DNA of 64,000 nucleotides from CAVPOO01 sp963707015 (GCA_963707015.1 CAVPOO010000002.1:1-64000), one strand, 5' to 3'; counted from the stretch's first letter, positions 9,974-19,439 are shown. Program-made: numbers and translations. Notes: generated from the sequence alone by a model not told the origin.

Positions 9974-10299
9974 CTAACTACATCCATAACACGGTTTACC
10001 GTCTCATGACAAAGGTCAGTGGATAGCCACTATCAAATCTGTGAATTTGCAGATTCAGTGCCAGATAATTTTTTTCCTTTTAAATTCATGAAGTAATTGA
10101 GATAGCCCTATAGTGCGCACCCCAGTTAAACATCAATATGTATAGTTTTTCGACACCAGCGCTTGAACGAGGCATTTCAGAATAGATCAAACATTTGATT
10201 TATATTGATATTCTTTATCTCAATCGAAATATGCTTGCCGCCTTGTGATCTTACTGGTTGTTAAGTATTTCGACATAATTCTATTAACCAAGGATCGCA

Positions 10300-10344
10300 A
10301 TGACATCGATGGCTGACAAGGTATGTGGAGCCTCTTGCAACTGA
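10300..10344 (+). CDS. possible 14-codon small ORF
   Basis: An AAGGA ribosome binding site (10290-10294) precedes an ATG and 14 codons (MTSMADKVCGASCN). Upstream is a weak promoter-like pair, TTACTG (10251-10256) and CATAAT (10274-10279), 17 bases apart. It may be a real short peptide, a leader or the remnant of a decayed gene. Support is only the signal arrangement, so confidence is low. Confidence 0.2.
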   Translation: MTSMADKVCGASCN

Positions 10345-10720
10345 TTGCGTCGGTAACCACTGACTGATGCCTACACGTCAAGCGGATGGAGGCTGCGAGA
10401 GGAAGGCCTCGGCGCCGTCCAGTCGCGTTAGTCCAAAGTCACCCCTGTTGGCGCGAATAGCTCGACCGGGCTTGTTCGAAGGCAACCCCCGGTTCTGCAG
10501 TCCACGCGCATACCCCGATTCCGATGCAGTGCGATTTTCTCCCACTTGCCCGATGGTCGCGAGAGCAGGTTTGGCTCGCAAGCAAGTATGTTGTAATCAC
10601 CGCTCGCGAACTCTGTTGCAGATGACATCGGAGCATCGATACATCTGAAACATGAGATAGTGGTATCGGCCGTTAAGCCGGGCTGCGGCGCGCCGCGGGC
10701 GGGAATAGCCGTCACCTCCA

Positions 10721-12151
10721 CTATGTCTTAACAGCCACCCGATCGTGTATATACGCCAAAGCCTTACTGAGCCTCTCCACCACTCGGCTTTGCCCAATCA
10801 ACCAGACGGTCACATCAATCGGCGGCGATACGGCGCCCCCTGATGCCGCAACCCGCAGTGGCTGCGCGATCTTTCCCAGCTTCTCACCCTGCGACTCCGC
10901 CACGTCGGCCACAATCTGATGGATGGCCTCTGGCGTCCACTCGGTCAGTTCGCTGAGCCGTTGCCGTAATAAGGTGAGTGACTCGCATGCTGCCTCTGTC
11001 AGATACTTCTTCGCAGCCTTCTCGTCGAAGTGGTCAAAATCTCTGTAGAAGTAAACGCTGTTTTCGGCCATTTCCACCAGTGTCTTGGCGCGTTCCTGCT
11101 GCGCCTTGACGACATCACAAAGGTCCGGTTCCGGCGCGGGATCAATGCCCAACTCACCGAGATGATGACTCAGGTGGCGCGCGACATGCGCCGGGTCGGC
11201 GTTCTTGATGTACTGCTGATTGAGCCAGATGAGCTTGCTGGAATTGAATGTGGACGCAGAATTATTGATATCCCCTACATCGAATAACTCCACCATGTCG
11301 TCGACCGAAAACACCTCCTGGTCGCCATGCGACCAGCCCAGCCGCACCAGGTAATTGAGCAATGCCTCTGGCAGATAGCCCGCATTACGGTAGTGCATCA
11401 CATTGACGGCACCATGACGTTTGGACAGCCGTTTTCCGTCTTCGCCAAGTATCATCGGCACGTGGGCGAATTTTGGCGGTGTCAAGCCCAGGGCCTGCAT
11501 GATGTTGATCTGTCGCGGCGTATTATTCAAATGATCGTCGCCACGAATGATATGTGTGATCTGCATGTCGGTGTCATCCACGACCACCGTCAGGTTGTAG
11601 GTAGGCGAGCCATCACTCCGTGCAATTATCAGGTCATCGAGTTCTGCATTCTGGAAGACGACCCGGCCACGTATCAGATCATCGACAACAACCTCGCCTT
11701 CCAACCGGTTCCGAAATCGAACCACAAAAGGTGCATCAGGCGATGGGGGCTCAACACCGCCGCGACAGTGGCCGTCATAGCGCGGCTTCTCCTTGCGCGC
11801 CATCTGCTCGGCACGCAGGGCTTCGAGTCTGTCTCGCGAGCAATAGCACTTGTAGGCATGACCCGACGCAAGCAGCTGCTCAATGACTTCACGGTAGCGG
11901 TCAAAACGCCTGGTCTGGAAAAATGGGCCCTCGTCATATTCCAGTCCCAGCCACGTCATGCCTTCCAGAATCGCGTTGACCGATTCTGCCGTGGAGCGCT
12001 CCAGGTCCGTGTCTTCGATACGCAACACAAAGGTACCCCCGTGTTTGCGTGCATAGAGCCAGGAGAAGAGTGCAGTGCGCGCGCCGCCGATGTGCAAGTA
12101 CCCGGTTGGACTCGGCGCAAAACGGGTTCGAACGACCATTTGGAACATCAC
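10721..12151 (-). CDS. gltX: glutamyl-tRNA synthetase
   Basis: Class I aminoacyl-tRNA synthetase that charges tRNA-Glu with glutamate in the cytoplasm. It shows the HIGH-type motif in APSPTGYLHIGGART at the N-terminus, a Cys-containing insertion CYCSRDR...YDGHC like the zinc-binding region of bacterial GluRS, and the KMSKS-type loop GKRLSKRHG. The length (about 472-476 residues) is normal. The start is uncertain: a GTG at 12151, an ATG at 12148 and an ATG at 12139 are in frame; the last gives MVVRTRFAPSP, which matches the family best. It is divergent from the tRNA-Val gene. Confidence 0.95.
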   Translation of the reverse strand: MMFQMVVRTRFAPSPTGYLHIGGARTALFSWLYARKHGGTFVLRIEDTDLERSTAESVNAILEGMTWLGLEYDEGPFFQTRRFDRYREVIEQLLASGHAYKCYCSRDRLEALRAEQMARKEKPRYDGHCRGGVEPPSPDAPFVVRFRNRLEGEVVVDDLIRGRVVFQNAELDDLIIARSDGSPTYNLTVVVDDTDMQITHIIRGDDHLNNTPRQINIMQALGLTPPKFAHVPMILGEDGKRLSKRHGAVNVMHYRNAGYLPEALLNYLVRLGWSHGDQEVFSVDDMVELFDVGDINNSASTFNSSKLIWLNQQYIKNADPAHVARHLSHHLGELGIDPAPEPDLCDVVKAQQERAKTLVEMAENSVYFYRDFDHFDEKAAKKYLTEAACESLTLLRQRLSELTEWTPEAIHQIVADVAESQGEKLGKIAQPLRVAASGGAVSPPIDVTVWLIGQSRVVERLSKALAYIHDRVAVKT

Positions 12152-12244
12152 CCTGATTGTGGTTATTGGCGCACGATCCTGAGTGGATTGCGGCAGCGTG
12201 ATTCTATCAGACTTGGCCGGCAGCCAGAGAACGCCTTGGGAAAA

Positions 12245-12274
12245 TTGACCCTGAGCTTGGGACCACTTTAGAAT
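12245..12274 (+). promoter_or_regulatory. sigma-70-type promoter for tRNA-Val
   Basis: TTGACC (12245-12250) and TAGAAT (12269-12274) are separated by 18 bases and end 14 bases before the mature tRNA. Strong match to consensus and correct placement. Confidence 0.7.
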
Positions 12275-12288
12275 CTGGCTTTCGAGTC

Positions 12289-12363
12289 GGGCGATTAGCT
12301 CAGCGGGAGAGCACTGCCTTCACACGGCAGGGGTCACTGGTTCAATCCCAGTATCGCCCACCA
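12289..12363 (+). tRNA. tRNA-Val (anticodon CAC)
   Basis: A 75-base cloverleaf. The acceptor stem pairs GGGCGAT (12289-12295) with ATCGCCC (12353-12359), discriminator A at 12360, and CCA is encoded (12361-12363). The anticodon stem CTGCC/GGCAG encloses a seven-base loop with CAC at 12321-12323, reading the Val codon GUG. The T arm contains GTTCAATCC. Confidence 0.96.
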
Positions 12364-13034
12364 TATCTTTCAACGGCTTAAGTGAGTTGTTTTTCGCCTT
12401 TCAATTTCGTGCGGCATAGTCAGGAAAAGAAAAAGCGGCAAGAACCCCGCATACTCATCCGCACAGGGGCGCCTAGCGCTGTTCACAACTTGCACGGGCG
12501 TTAATCACCTGAGCCAAATGCGTGTCCCCTATGCGACACGCCAATAAGCTCGAGCGCATGCCGCTGGCTGCAATGAAAATGCGCGAATATCCTGCTTATC
12601 GCCGCGCTCGCCAAACCTTCCTCATTGAATAATGCACCGAGAGGGTCACGGACATACCCGCTTAACTTTCTTCAAGCAAACTGAGAAATTCAGCGCGCAA
12701 AGCCCCCCGAATCAACGGTCTGTCTTGTCCTGAGAAAGTTTTTGCCATCCCTGCTCGGTTCGCAGTAACATACCGCGGCGGCGAATACGTACTTATGTTT
12801 AGCAGGCCCCGAGTCGCTCTTTTTACCTTGGCGAGTAACAAAGGCTTTATCCGCCGCGACGCGATTGCATGTCGCTGCACGATTAATCTGGCTCAGGCTT
12901 GCACCGAGACATGACACATTGGACGTTGCCACCCCCGATTAGTCCGATCTCACCACTATTGCTGCTTTTTAAAGTGGCGCTGGTCTTCTGTCGCTACAAG
13001 TCCTGATTAGCACACGGAACTTGGGGGTAATACT
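12364..13034. other. intergenic region between tRNA-Val and pabAB
   Basis: No supported gene. The clearest structure is a hairpin at 12520-12541: GCGTGTC pairs with GACACGC around an 8-base loop, without a following T run. A G-rich ribosome binding site (13023-13027) near the right edge serves the TTG start of the next gene. I saw no attenuator-like leader peptide. Confidence 0.6.
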
Positions 13035-15317
13035 TTGAAAACACTGATTATTGATAACTACGATTCCTTCACCTTCAACCTCTATCAGCAGATTGCCGGT
13101 ATGAATGACCAGGAACCCCTGGTCTTTCCGAATGACGGAATCACGCTCGACGAAATAAAAGCCCTGAATGTCGATGCAATTGTCTTATCACCTGGCCCGG
13201 GAAGCCCCGATCGGGCGGAAGATTTTGGTGTTTGCGCGCAGGTTCTGCAGGAACTGAATGTGCCCCTCCTGGGGGTATGCCTCGGCTACCAGGGCCTGGC
13301 GCACTACCATGGCGGCACCGTCAGGCATGCCCCGGAACCGATCCACGGCCGATTAAGTCGAATCCGGCACAACGAATCACCGCTCTTTAACGGAATTCCC
13401 CAGGACTTTTCCGTGGTCCGCTATCACTCCCTGGCGGTTGATCCCTCATTGCCCGACCATCTCGAGCCGCTCGCCTGGACCCAGGAAGGCGTCTTGATGG
13501 CGCTGCGGCACAAGGGTCGGCCTTTCTGGGGGATCCAATTTCACCCGGAATCCATTTGCACCGAATTTGGCGACCAGTTGATCCGGAACTTCTTCGATCT
13601 GGCCGCCGACTATCATCGCTCACAGGGCCGGCCTGGTGTCGCAGCAAACAGCACCGCCACCACGCGGCCGCGCGGCAGCCGGGTTCCCGATCAAATTGGT
13701 CAAAATAACGCTGACTTTCAAGTCTTTTATCGAGAACTGCCATTTTTCGCTGATCCGGAAAAGGCCTTCATGCACCTGTATGCAGATAAGAACGATGCTT
13801 TCTGGCTGGGCAGTGATCTCGTGGAGGAAGCCCTGTCACGTTTCATTTATATGGGAGCCGCCGATAGCCCGCATAGTCAAGTGGTCACTTACCGCGTGAA
13901 CGAAAGCAAGCTGACCATCAAGACACAAGACGGGATCAGTGAAACCGGCGAAAGCATATTTGACTACCTGAACCGGGAACTGAAATCCAGACGCTGCACC
14001 ACACCCGGCTTACCGTTCGATTTTAACTGCGGTTTCGCAGGGTACTTTGGCTACGAACTCAAGGCGGACTGCGGTGGCACACTTGTTCATCATTCGCCTA
14101 CGCCTGATGCCGCGCTCATATTCTGTGATCGCCTGATAACGTTCGATCAGATCGATCGAAAGACCTATCTAGTGGCCTTTGCACTCAAAGCCGAAGCCGC
14201 GGAATGCGAAGACTGGTTCAACGATCTGGAAGCCGTGCTCTCTGACCTGCCTGAACCGGCAGCACCAAGTCCAATCTATAACAATCCTGATCGTATACAG
14301 TTCAGGTTAACTCGCCCCTACGAAACCTACATCAGTGATATCAAGCAGTGTTTCCAACAGATCAACGATGGTGAAAGCTACGAAATCTGCTTGACCAACC
14401 AGCTGCACACCGATCCCATCGAGAATCCGCTCGATTTTTATCGCGTCTTGCGCCGGGTTAATCCCGCGCCCTATGCCTCCTACTTGCGCTTTGGCGATAT
14501 CGCTGTTTTGAGCTCCTCGCCTGAGCAATTCCTGCATGCCGATCAACAGCGCTGGGTAAGTTCCAAACCGATTAAGGGCACAATCGCGCGCCATCCTGAC
14601 ATGGCTAAGGACGAAGCAGCGCGCAATACCTTGGGTAAGAACGAAAAGGACAGCTCCGAAAACCTTATGATTGTCGATCTGCTGCGTAATGATCTGGGAC
14701 GCGTATGCGATGTCGGCTCTGTGCATGTGCCTAAGCTGATGGCGGTTGAGTCCTATGCCACCGTCCATCAACTGGTCAGCACCATCCTCGGGCACTTAAA
14801 GGAAAATGCGACAGTCGTTGACTGCCTGCGGGCGGCCTTTCCCGGGGGATCCATGACGGGTGCACCTAAGATCCGCACGCTGGAAATTATCGACCGGCTC
14901 GAAACGGAAGCACGCGGCGTCTATTCCGGTTCCATCGGTTTTCTCGGCCTCAATGGCACCGCGGACTTGAATATTGTCATCCGCACGGCGGTGTGCACCC
15001 CCACGAGCACCTCAATCGGGATCGGCGGAGCAATCGTCGCACTGTCCGACGCGGAGGAAGAATTCAAAGAGATCCTGCTCAAGGCACGCGCTCTGATTAA
15101 CGCCATTGTCTATGCGGACAAAGGCGTATTTGGCTATAATCACTATGAAGTCCATGGCGTCCCACTGAAACTGCTCAAGTCACTTCCCACCGTTCCGGCA
15201 CACTATGCGAACTTGACAAATGATCAAAAATACCGAGAGCACATCCTAAAGGAGTACGAGGCCACGGGAGGAGAGGCGCATGTCCGATATGCAGACATTT
15301 CGTCAGGAAATAGATAG
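13035..15317 (+). CDS. pabAB: fused aminodeoxychorismate synthase (PabA-PabB)
   Basis: 760 residues; starts at TTG after a GGGGG ribosome binding site. Residues 1-190 are a class I glutamine amidotransferase: LLGVCLGYQ holds the nucleophile Cys82, and HPES gives His170 and Glu172. Residues about 225-735 are a chorismate-binding synthase with PIKGT. The Lys in this motif marks PabB rather than the PIAGT of anthranilate synthase. The amidotransferase-first order is that of fused ADC synthases in actinomycetes and eukaryotes. It converts chorismate and glutamine to 4-amino-4-deoxychorismate. The next gene overlaps its 3' end by 38 bp, and the context suggests 4-aminophenylalanine rather than folate synthesis. 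Confidence 0.88.
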   Translation: MKTLIIDNYDSFTFNLYQQIAGMNDQEPLVFPNDGITLDEIKALNVDAIVLSPGPGSPDRAEDFGVCAQVLQELNVPLLGVCLGYQGLAHYHGGTVRHAPEPIHGRLSRIRHNESPLFNGIPQDFSVVRYHSLAVDPSLPDHLEPLAWTQEGVLMALRHKGRPFWGIQFHPESICTEFGDQLIRNFFDLAADYHRSQGRPGVAANSTATTRPRGSRVPDQIGQNNADFQVFYRELPFFADPEKAFMHLYADKNDAFWLGSDLVEEALSRFIYMGAADSPHSQVVTYRVNESKLTIKTQDGISETGESIFDYLNRELKSRRCTTPGLPFDFNCGFAGYFGYELKADCGGTLVHHSPTPDAALIFCDRLITFDQIDRKTYLVAFALKAEAAECEDWFNDLEAVLSDLPEPAAPSPIYNNPDRIQFRLTRPYETYISDIKQCFQQINDGESYEICLTNQLHTDPIENPLDFYRVLRRVNPAPYASYLRFGDIAVLSSSPEQFLHADQQRWVSSKPIKGTIARHPDMAKDEAARNTLGKNEKDSSENLMIVDLLRNDLGRVCDVGSVHVPKLMAVESYATVHQLVSTILGHLKENATVVDCLRAAFPGGSMTGAPKIRTLEIIDRLETEARGVYSGSIGFLGLNGTADLNIVIRTAVCTPTSTSIGIGGAIVALSDAEEEFKEILLKARALINAIVYADKGVFGYNHYEVHGVPLKLLKSLPTVPAHYANLTNDQKYREHILKEYEATGGEAHVRYADISSGNR

Positions 15318-15576
15318 CCTCGACGAAGAGTTAATCAAGGCACTGGCCAGGCGTTTTGAGATTGTGAGGCAGGTTGCGGCATACAAGTCGCGCGCCGGCG
15401 TCGCGGTTATGCAGCCGGACCGAATCCAACAGATCAAGGACCGCTGTACCGATCTCGGCGGCCGCTACGGTGTGCGTCCGGAATTTCTGCACCAGTTGTA
15501 CGACCTGATTATCGAAGAAAGCTGCTTTCTGGAGCACGAACTGGTTAAGCCGCCCGAGCAGGGCTCCGGCGGCTGA
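15280..15576 (+). CDS. papB: chorismate mutase-type protein, probable 4-amino-4-deoxychorismate mutase
   Basis: 98 residues, the normal size of a stand-alone AroQ-type mutase. The helix pattern IDSLDEELIKALARRFEIVRQ matches helix 1 of AroQ with its basic substrate-binding residues, followed by KSRAGVAVMQPDR and a C-terminal helix. A strong ribosome binding site (GGAGGAGAGG) lies inside the end of pabAB, and the 38-bp overlap implies translational coupling. Coupling to an aminodeoxychorismate synthase suggests that the substrate is aminodeoxychorismate (the PapB/CmlD role, giving 4-amino-4-deoxyprephenate). A plain chorismate mutase cannot be excluded from sequence. Confidence 0.75.
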   Translation: MSDMQTFRQEIDSLDEELIKALARRFEIVRQVAAYKSRAGVAVMQPDRIQQIKDRCTDLGGRYGVRPEFLHQLYDLIIEESCFLEHELVKPPEQGSGG

Positions 15577-15709
15577 GCAAGCATAGCTGCCATAACACCT
15601 TCTCAGCAGAGCTTGTGGGTCGCCGATACCCATACGCCAGCTTCAACGCATGGCCAAGACGGTATTTTCGAGAAGCACTCAGACCTCAGGATCCGGTGTC
15701 CCGAACATT

Positions 15710-15786
15710 TTTCCGTGTCCTTCCGTGGGTTCCGTGGCTAAATTGAAATACTGCCACCCAGCTTAAATTGTCAGCATCCGTTATTA
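15710..15786. repeat. dispersed hairpin repeat, half copy (copy 1)
   Basis: Contains one 29-base arm of the family (tttccgtgtccttccgtggg... at 15710-15738) and the family flank at 15765-15786, which is the reverse complement of 39211-39232 with one mismatch. The opposite arm is missing, so this copy cannot form the hairpin. It fills the gap between convergent papB and papC. Confidence 0.85.
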
Positions 15787-15802
15787 CCAAGTTGAACGAG
15801 TG

Positions 15803-16690
15803 CTAAGCGCTTCTTATCAAGCGATCAGACAGTTCCATTAAGGCCGGCATGATCGGTGCCAGTACCTCCTTGCTCGCGACAGCGGCGTTGTGAAACGCCT
15901 TGCGCTGATTTTGCCTGACCATATCGTCAATATCTTTCAGACACTCAAGCAAGGTCGCACGCGCTTGCTCAGCAAATGGATTGTCCACCTGAATTTCCCA
16001 GTAAACTTCGGGGTCCTTGCTGGCAATGCGCGCAACCAGGGCCATCAGCATACGATGGGGGGGCGTTGCTATTGACCAGGCTGTTTCCGCATCATAGCCC
16101 AGCCTTTCCAGACAGTAGCCAAATCCCAGAATGGCCGCGTGCGTCGCTACCTGAGTGATAGCCGTTTGTCTGTCATGGTCATCGACGTTCATCAGGACAA
16201 CACGGCTCTCCCATGCCTCCATCAGGGATACAAACGGCGCACAGCGCGGACCATCGACGACAGCTACCGCCGCAACATTCTGGCCGGCAAATCCCACCTC
16301 GGGCGCAAACATCGGATTGATGCTCAAGTGCTGCACATCCCCGCGCACGCCCTTTACAATACCGGCAACCGGCGTCTTGATGGACAAGGTATCGACCAGC
16401 AATGCGCCAGGCGCTGCCACTGCTGCGAAGGTTTCCAGCGCGGTCAGCACAACCGCCTCCGGCAAACAAAAGAGCAGACAATCTGCCTGGCGAGCCATGG
16501 CTTTGACTTCTTCAGTTGGGGCCGTTACATCACAGGCTGCGTAGCGGACGCACCGGACCTTGGACTGCGGATGGCCTGCGCGGTCAGTACCGTAAACGTC
16601 GATTCCTCTGTCGCTTAACAGCGCGGAGAACATGGCGCCGAAGCCGCCGTTAACCCCCAGGATCAGAACATTAGAAATGCCCTCAGTCAT
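15803..16690 (-). CDS. papC: TyrA-type dehydrogenase, probable 4-amino-4-deoxyprephenate dehydrogenase
   Basis: The ATG at 16690, preceded by GAGG, is preferred over an in-frame upstream start because the Rossmann strand begins here (ISNVLILGVNGGFG, residues 5-18). The product has 295 residues and resembles the dehydrogenase half of E. coli TyrA without the mutase half: DTLSIKTPV, SINPMFAPEVG, the QVATHAAI block with a conserved His, and a C-terminal helical domain. Family activity is NAD-dependent oxidative decarboxylation of prephenate; with the neighbouring pabAB-papB pair the likelier substrate is aminodeoxyprephenate, giving 4-aminophenylpyruvate. It is convergent with papB. Confidence 0.75.
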   Translation of the reverse strand: MTEGISNVLILGVNGGFGAMFSALLSDRGIDVYGTDRAGHPQSKVRCVRYAACDVTAPTEEVKAMARQADCLLFCLPEAVVLTALETFAAVAAPGALLVDTLSIKTPVAGIVKGVRGDVQHLSINPMFAPEVGFAGQNVAAVAVVDGPRCAPFVSLMEAWESRVVLMNVDDHDRQTAITQVATHAAILGFGYCLERLGYDAETAWSIATPPHRMLMALVARIASKDPEVYWEIQVDNPFAEQARATLLECLKDIDDMVRQNQRKAFHNAAVASKEVLAPIMPALMELSDRLIRSA

Positions 16691-16832
16691 GACTGCCTCA
16701 TCGCTCAGCCCTTGTTGGCCGACAGACTTTAACCTACGGCTGGCAACTATGATATGGCCCCGGCAGCCCCGCCACTCGTCTCGCAAGCGACTCGCCGGAA
16801 AACTGACGACAGGCCCTTCGGATGCGGGCGTA

Positions 16833-17933
16833 TCACACCCCTGCCGGCACTGCCTTCATCGATTCCAGCCGCCGCGGAAGTATGTCCCTGAGTTTGTCTC
16901 GCGTCCCACGTAACACGGCCTCTGTTGTTGGCCAGTCCATGCAGGCATCCGTGACTGAAACGCCATAGGCCAGCGCAGACAAATCCTCCGGAATCGCCTG
17001 ACTTCCCCATTTGAGGTGGCTCTCCAGCATCAGGGCGACCAGCGAGCGGTTGCCCCCGCTAATCTGGTTGACACAGTTCTCAACCACCAGAGGCTGCAAT
17101 GCCGGATCCTTGTTGGAATTGCCGTGGCTGCAATCGATCGCGATATTGGAAGGTAACCCGTTTGCACTCAACTTCTTTTCGCACATCGCGACACTGACCG
17201 AATCATAATTGTGCTGGCCACCGCCACCCCGCAACACAATATGGCCATAGCGATTACCCTTGGTATGAAAGACGGCGCATTGTCCATCCTGACTGATACC
17301 GAGAAAATGATGCGGACGGGACACCGAATGCAGCGCATTGATGGCAACCTCAAGACTTCCATCGGTGCCGTTCTTGAATCCCACTGGCGTCGATAAGCCG
17401 CTCGCCATCTCACGGTGGGTTTGAGATTCTGTCGTGCGCGCCCCTATGGCACTCCAGGAGATCAGATCCGAGAGGTACTGCGGTGTTATCGGATCCAACG
17501 CCTCTGTCGCGGTCGGCAAGCCCAACTCCGCCAGATAAAGCAACAACTCTCGCGCCTGATATAGCCCTTTCTCAATGCGGAAAGAGTCATCCATATAAGG
17601 ATCGTTAATCAGTCCCTTCCAACCGACCGTCGTGCGGGGTTTTTCAAAATAAACGCGCATCACCAGGTAGAGCGTATCCCGCAGCTCGTCAGCCAGTTGC
17701 TTCAGTTTCTGCGCGTACTCATGCGCAGCTTGTATATCGTGAATCGAACAGGGTCCCACAACGACAAAAAGCCGGTGGTCCAGCCGGTCGAGAATATTTT
17801 GTAAGGTTTGACGCCCCTCGCGGACCGTGTCCTCCGCGCACTTGGACAGTGGCAGACGGGCCTTTATTTCGGCCGGAGTCGGCAACAACTCCTGAGAAAT
17901 GACGTTGACGTTATTGAGTTGTGCTTTGTTCAT
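16833..17933 (-). CDS. class I DAHP synthase (3-deoxy-7-phosphoheptulonate synthase)
   Basis: The ATG at 17933 (MNKAQLNNVN) is chosen; it gives 366 residues, the usual length of AroF/G/H. Signatures include VVVGPCSIHD, EKPRTTVGWKGLINDP, GARTTESQ, GFKNGTDGS, RGGGG and DCSHGNS. It condenses phosphoenolpyruvate and erythrose 4-phosphate, the entry step to the shikimate pathway. It lies 142 bp upstream of papC on the same strand, suggesting one transcript in which precursor supply is linked to an aromatic amine product. The isozyme (feedback type) cannot be decided by eye. Confidence 0.92.
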   Translation of the reverse strand: MNKAQLNNVNVISQELLPTPAEIKARLPLSKCAEDTVREGRQTLQNILDRLDHRLFVVVGPCSIHDIQAAHEYAQKLKQLADELRDTLYLVMRVYFEKPRTTVGWKGLINDPYMDDSFRIEKGLYQARELLLYLAELGLPTATEALDPITPQYLSDLISWSAIGARTTESQTHREMASGLSTPVGFKNGTDGSLEVAINALHSVSRPHHFLGISQDGQCAVFHTKGNRYGHIVLRGGGGQHNYDSVSVAMCEKKLSANGLPSNIAIDCSHGNSNKDPALQPLVVENCVNQISGGNRSLVALMLESHLKWGSQAIPEDLSALAYGVSVTDACMDWPTTEAVLRGTRDKLRDILPRRLESMKAVPAGV

Positions 17934-18377
17934 ACCGCTATTGATTCGTTTCCTGATCAGCCCCACGACGGTCGTGGTACGCGCTGGCAACAAGCAGTCT
18001 GCTCGCCCAAGACAGCGCCAAGGCACGCGATTTTACCCGATCGGCTCAGCGCTGACACCCCGCCACAAACTCAAAAGCCAGCCGGTGGCTGAAACCATTC
18101 GCCGACAACGCGCATCAGATGCGAACCAGGCAGACAACTGAGCGTATGCCATGCGGCCTCTGCACAGAGCCGCTCACGCAATCCTGCAAGGGAACCAGCC
18201 AAAGGCCCGTTACCGCTCCCCTCACGCGGTTTGCAGCGCATTCAGGGATAAGAAAACGTCGGGCCAGGACGCGAACGACACGCGCTCAGGATGCGGAGTC
18301 CCCAGGCGCCGGACTTGTCACGGACTGCGCGTCTCAGCGGAGGCCAGGGTCGGTGAGCACTGAGCTACAAACAGGAA
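17934..18377. other. intergenic region, no gene seen
   Basis: About 440 bases between the DAHP synthase start and the stop of the ATPase gene on the same strand. It should hold the promoter of the DAHP synthase-papC pair, but I see no convincing promoter, hairpin or coding region. Confidence 0.5.
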
Positions 18378-19439
18378 TTACAGCGTATCCGCCTTGCGGG
18401 GCTGATCGGTCTGCCCCCGTTGCTCCACGTCTTCGTTGTTGACAATCGACAGTACCAGTTCCTGAAGCCGTTTCCGGTGCATTTCCATGATATCCATGCG
18501 TTTTTCGAGCACCCTCAGGCGGCGCTCCGTGTCGGACACCATGCTTGTGGACCGAGCCGGGCCGGCCTCCTCCGTGTCTTGGTCGGCAAGCGTGGCGGCT
18601 CCCGAATCGACAGACTCCGCAGCGGCATCCTGTTCCCGCCGTTCTTCGTCCCCGATCGCGGCGATGCTCGCCTCGGTTATCTCATGGAGCTCCTCCAGAC
18701 ACCCGTTCACCAGAACTCGATCGCATATCGCATTGATTCGCCTTGGAATACCGTCTGTATACACATGAATCGCGGCAAACGCCCCATCCGTGAAGTGTGG
18801 ATCATCCTGCCAGCCGGCGAGTTGTAACCGGTACGTGATGTATTGACTGGTCTCATCCAGCGCCAGCGGTCCGAGATGATGTGCGGCGACAATCCGCTGT
18901 CGGAACTGCTCCATCTCATCCGACTGCATGGTCGCCAGGAATTCGGATTGTCCGAGGAAAAATGTCTGCAGCAAGGCCTGGTCCCCGGACTGGTAATTCG
19001 AGAGCATCCGCAACTCTTCGATCGACGCGACTGGCAGATTCTGGACTTCATCAACGACCAGCAGCACGCGTTTGCCCTCCCGCGCCCGAGCCGTCAGAAA
19101 GGTGTTGAAGTTCCTGAGCAGATCGGACTTGGACAGACCCTGGCTGGCCAATCCAAATGAGGCCGCCACCATGGATAGCGTTTCTTCAGCCTCAAACTGC
19201 GTACTTACCAGCTGGGCGGCCACCACGTTCTCGCTGTTCAGATTGGTCAACAGGGCCTGCACCAGGGTCGTCTTGCCGGCACCCGCATCCCCGGTAATCA
19301 CGACAAATCCCTCCCGGCACTGCAGTCCGTAGCGCAGATAGGCGAGCGCCTTGGCATGGCCCTGGCTGTGGAAGAGGAAATGTGCGTCCGGCGTGAGACG
19401 GAAGGGTTTGGCAGTCAGCCCGTAGAAGCGTTCATACAT
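18378..19439 (-). CDS. ExeA-like AAA ATPase, XrtA/PEP-CTERM locus type
   Basis: 353 residues. The start MYERFYGLTAKPFRLTPDA is typical of the secretion-ATPase subfamily found in exosortase A loci. Walker A is GDAGAGKTT (residues 50-58) and Walker B is RVLLVVDE (124-131). A C-terminal charged segment with RRLRVLEKRM... looks like a coiled coil. Family members are thought to energise export or assembly of exopolysaccharide or PEP-CTERM proteins at the inner membrane; the exact role is not established. It lies 201 bp downstream of a longer paralogue on the same strand, and both are separate from the EPS-like genes at the left of the window. Confidence 0.85.
   Translation of the reverse strand: MYERFYGLTAKPFRLTPDAHFLFHSQGHAKALAYLRYGLQCREGFVVITGDAGAGKTTLVQALLTNLNSENVVAAQLVSTQFEAEETLSMVAASFGLASQGLSKSDLLRNFNTFLTARAREGKRVLLVVDEVQNLPVASIEELRMLSNYQSGDQALLQTFFLGQSEFLATMQSDEMEQFRQRIVAAHHLGPLALDETSQYITYRLQLAGWQDDPHFTDGAFAAIHVYTDGIPRRINAICDRVLVNGCLEELHEITEASIAAIGDEERREQDAAAESVDSGAATLADQDTEEAGPARSTSMVSDTERRLRVLEKRMDIMEMHRKRLQELVLSIVNNEDVEQRGQTDQPRKADTL

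Larger units (their letters stand above)
9689..10720. other. AT-rich intergenic region, about 1 kb
   Basis: No convincing protein-coding gene of normal size. It contains a tandem palindromic repeat (9936-9973), a short inverted repeat ATCAAA-CA-TTTGAT (10186-10199) and a possible 14-codon reading frame (10300-10344). It marks the boundary between the AT-richer surface-polysaccharide segment and the GC-rich core genes that follow. Confidence 0.7.

Noticed and set aside
12520..12541. Terminator for tRNA-Val
   Set aside because: The 7-bp hairpin lies about 160 bases after the tRNA and has no T run.
12662..12932. Two overlapping minus-strand frames of 72 and 80 codons upstream of pabAB
   Set aside because: No recognisable motif, no ribosome binding site that I trust, and overlap in different frames.
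13035..15317. Anthranilate synthase (TrpG-TrpE fusion)
   Set aside because: PIKGT rather than PIAGT, and the amidotransferase-first order, indicate aminodeoxychorismate synthase; no other trp genes are next to it.
18119..18442. Plus-strand frame of 107 codons after the ATPase gene
   Set aside because: Runs into the end of the ATPase gene on the other strand; Thr/Arg/Pro-rich shadow composition.
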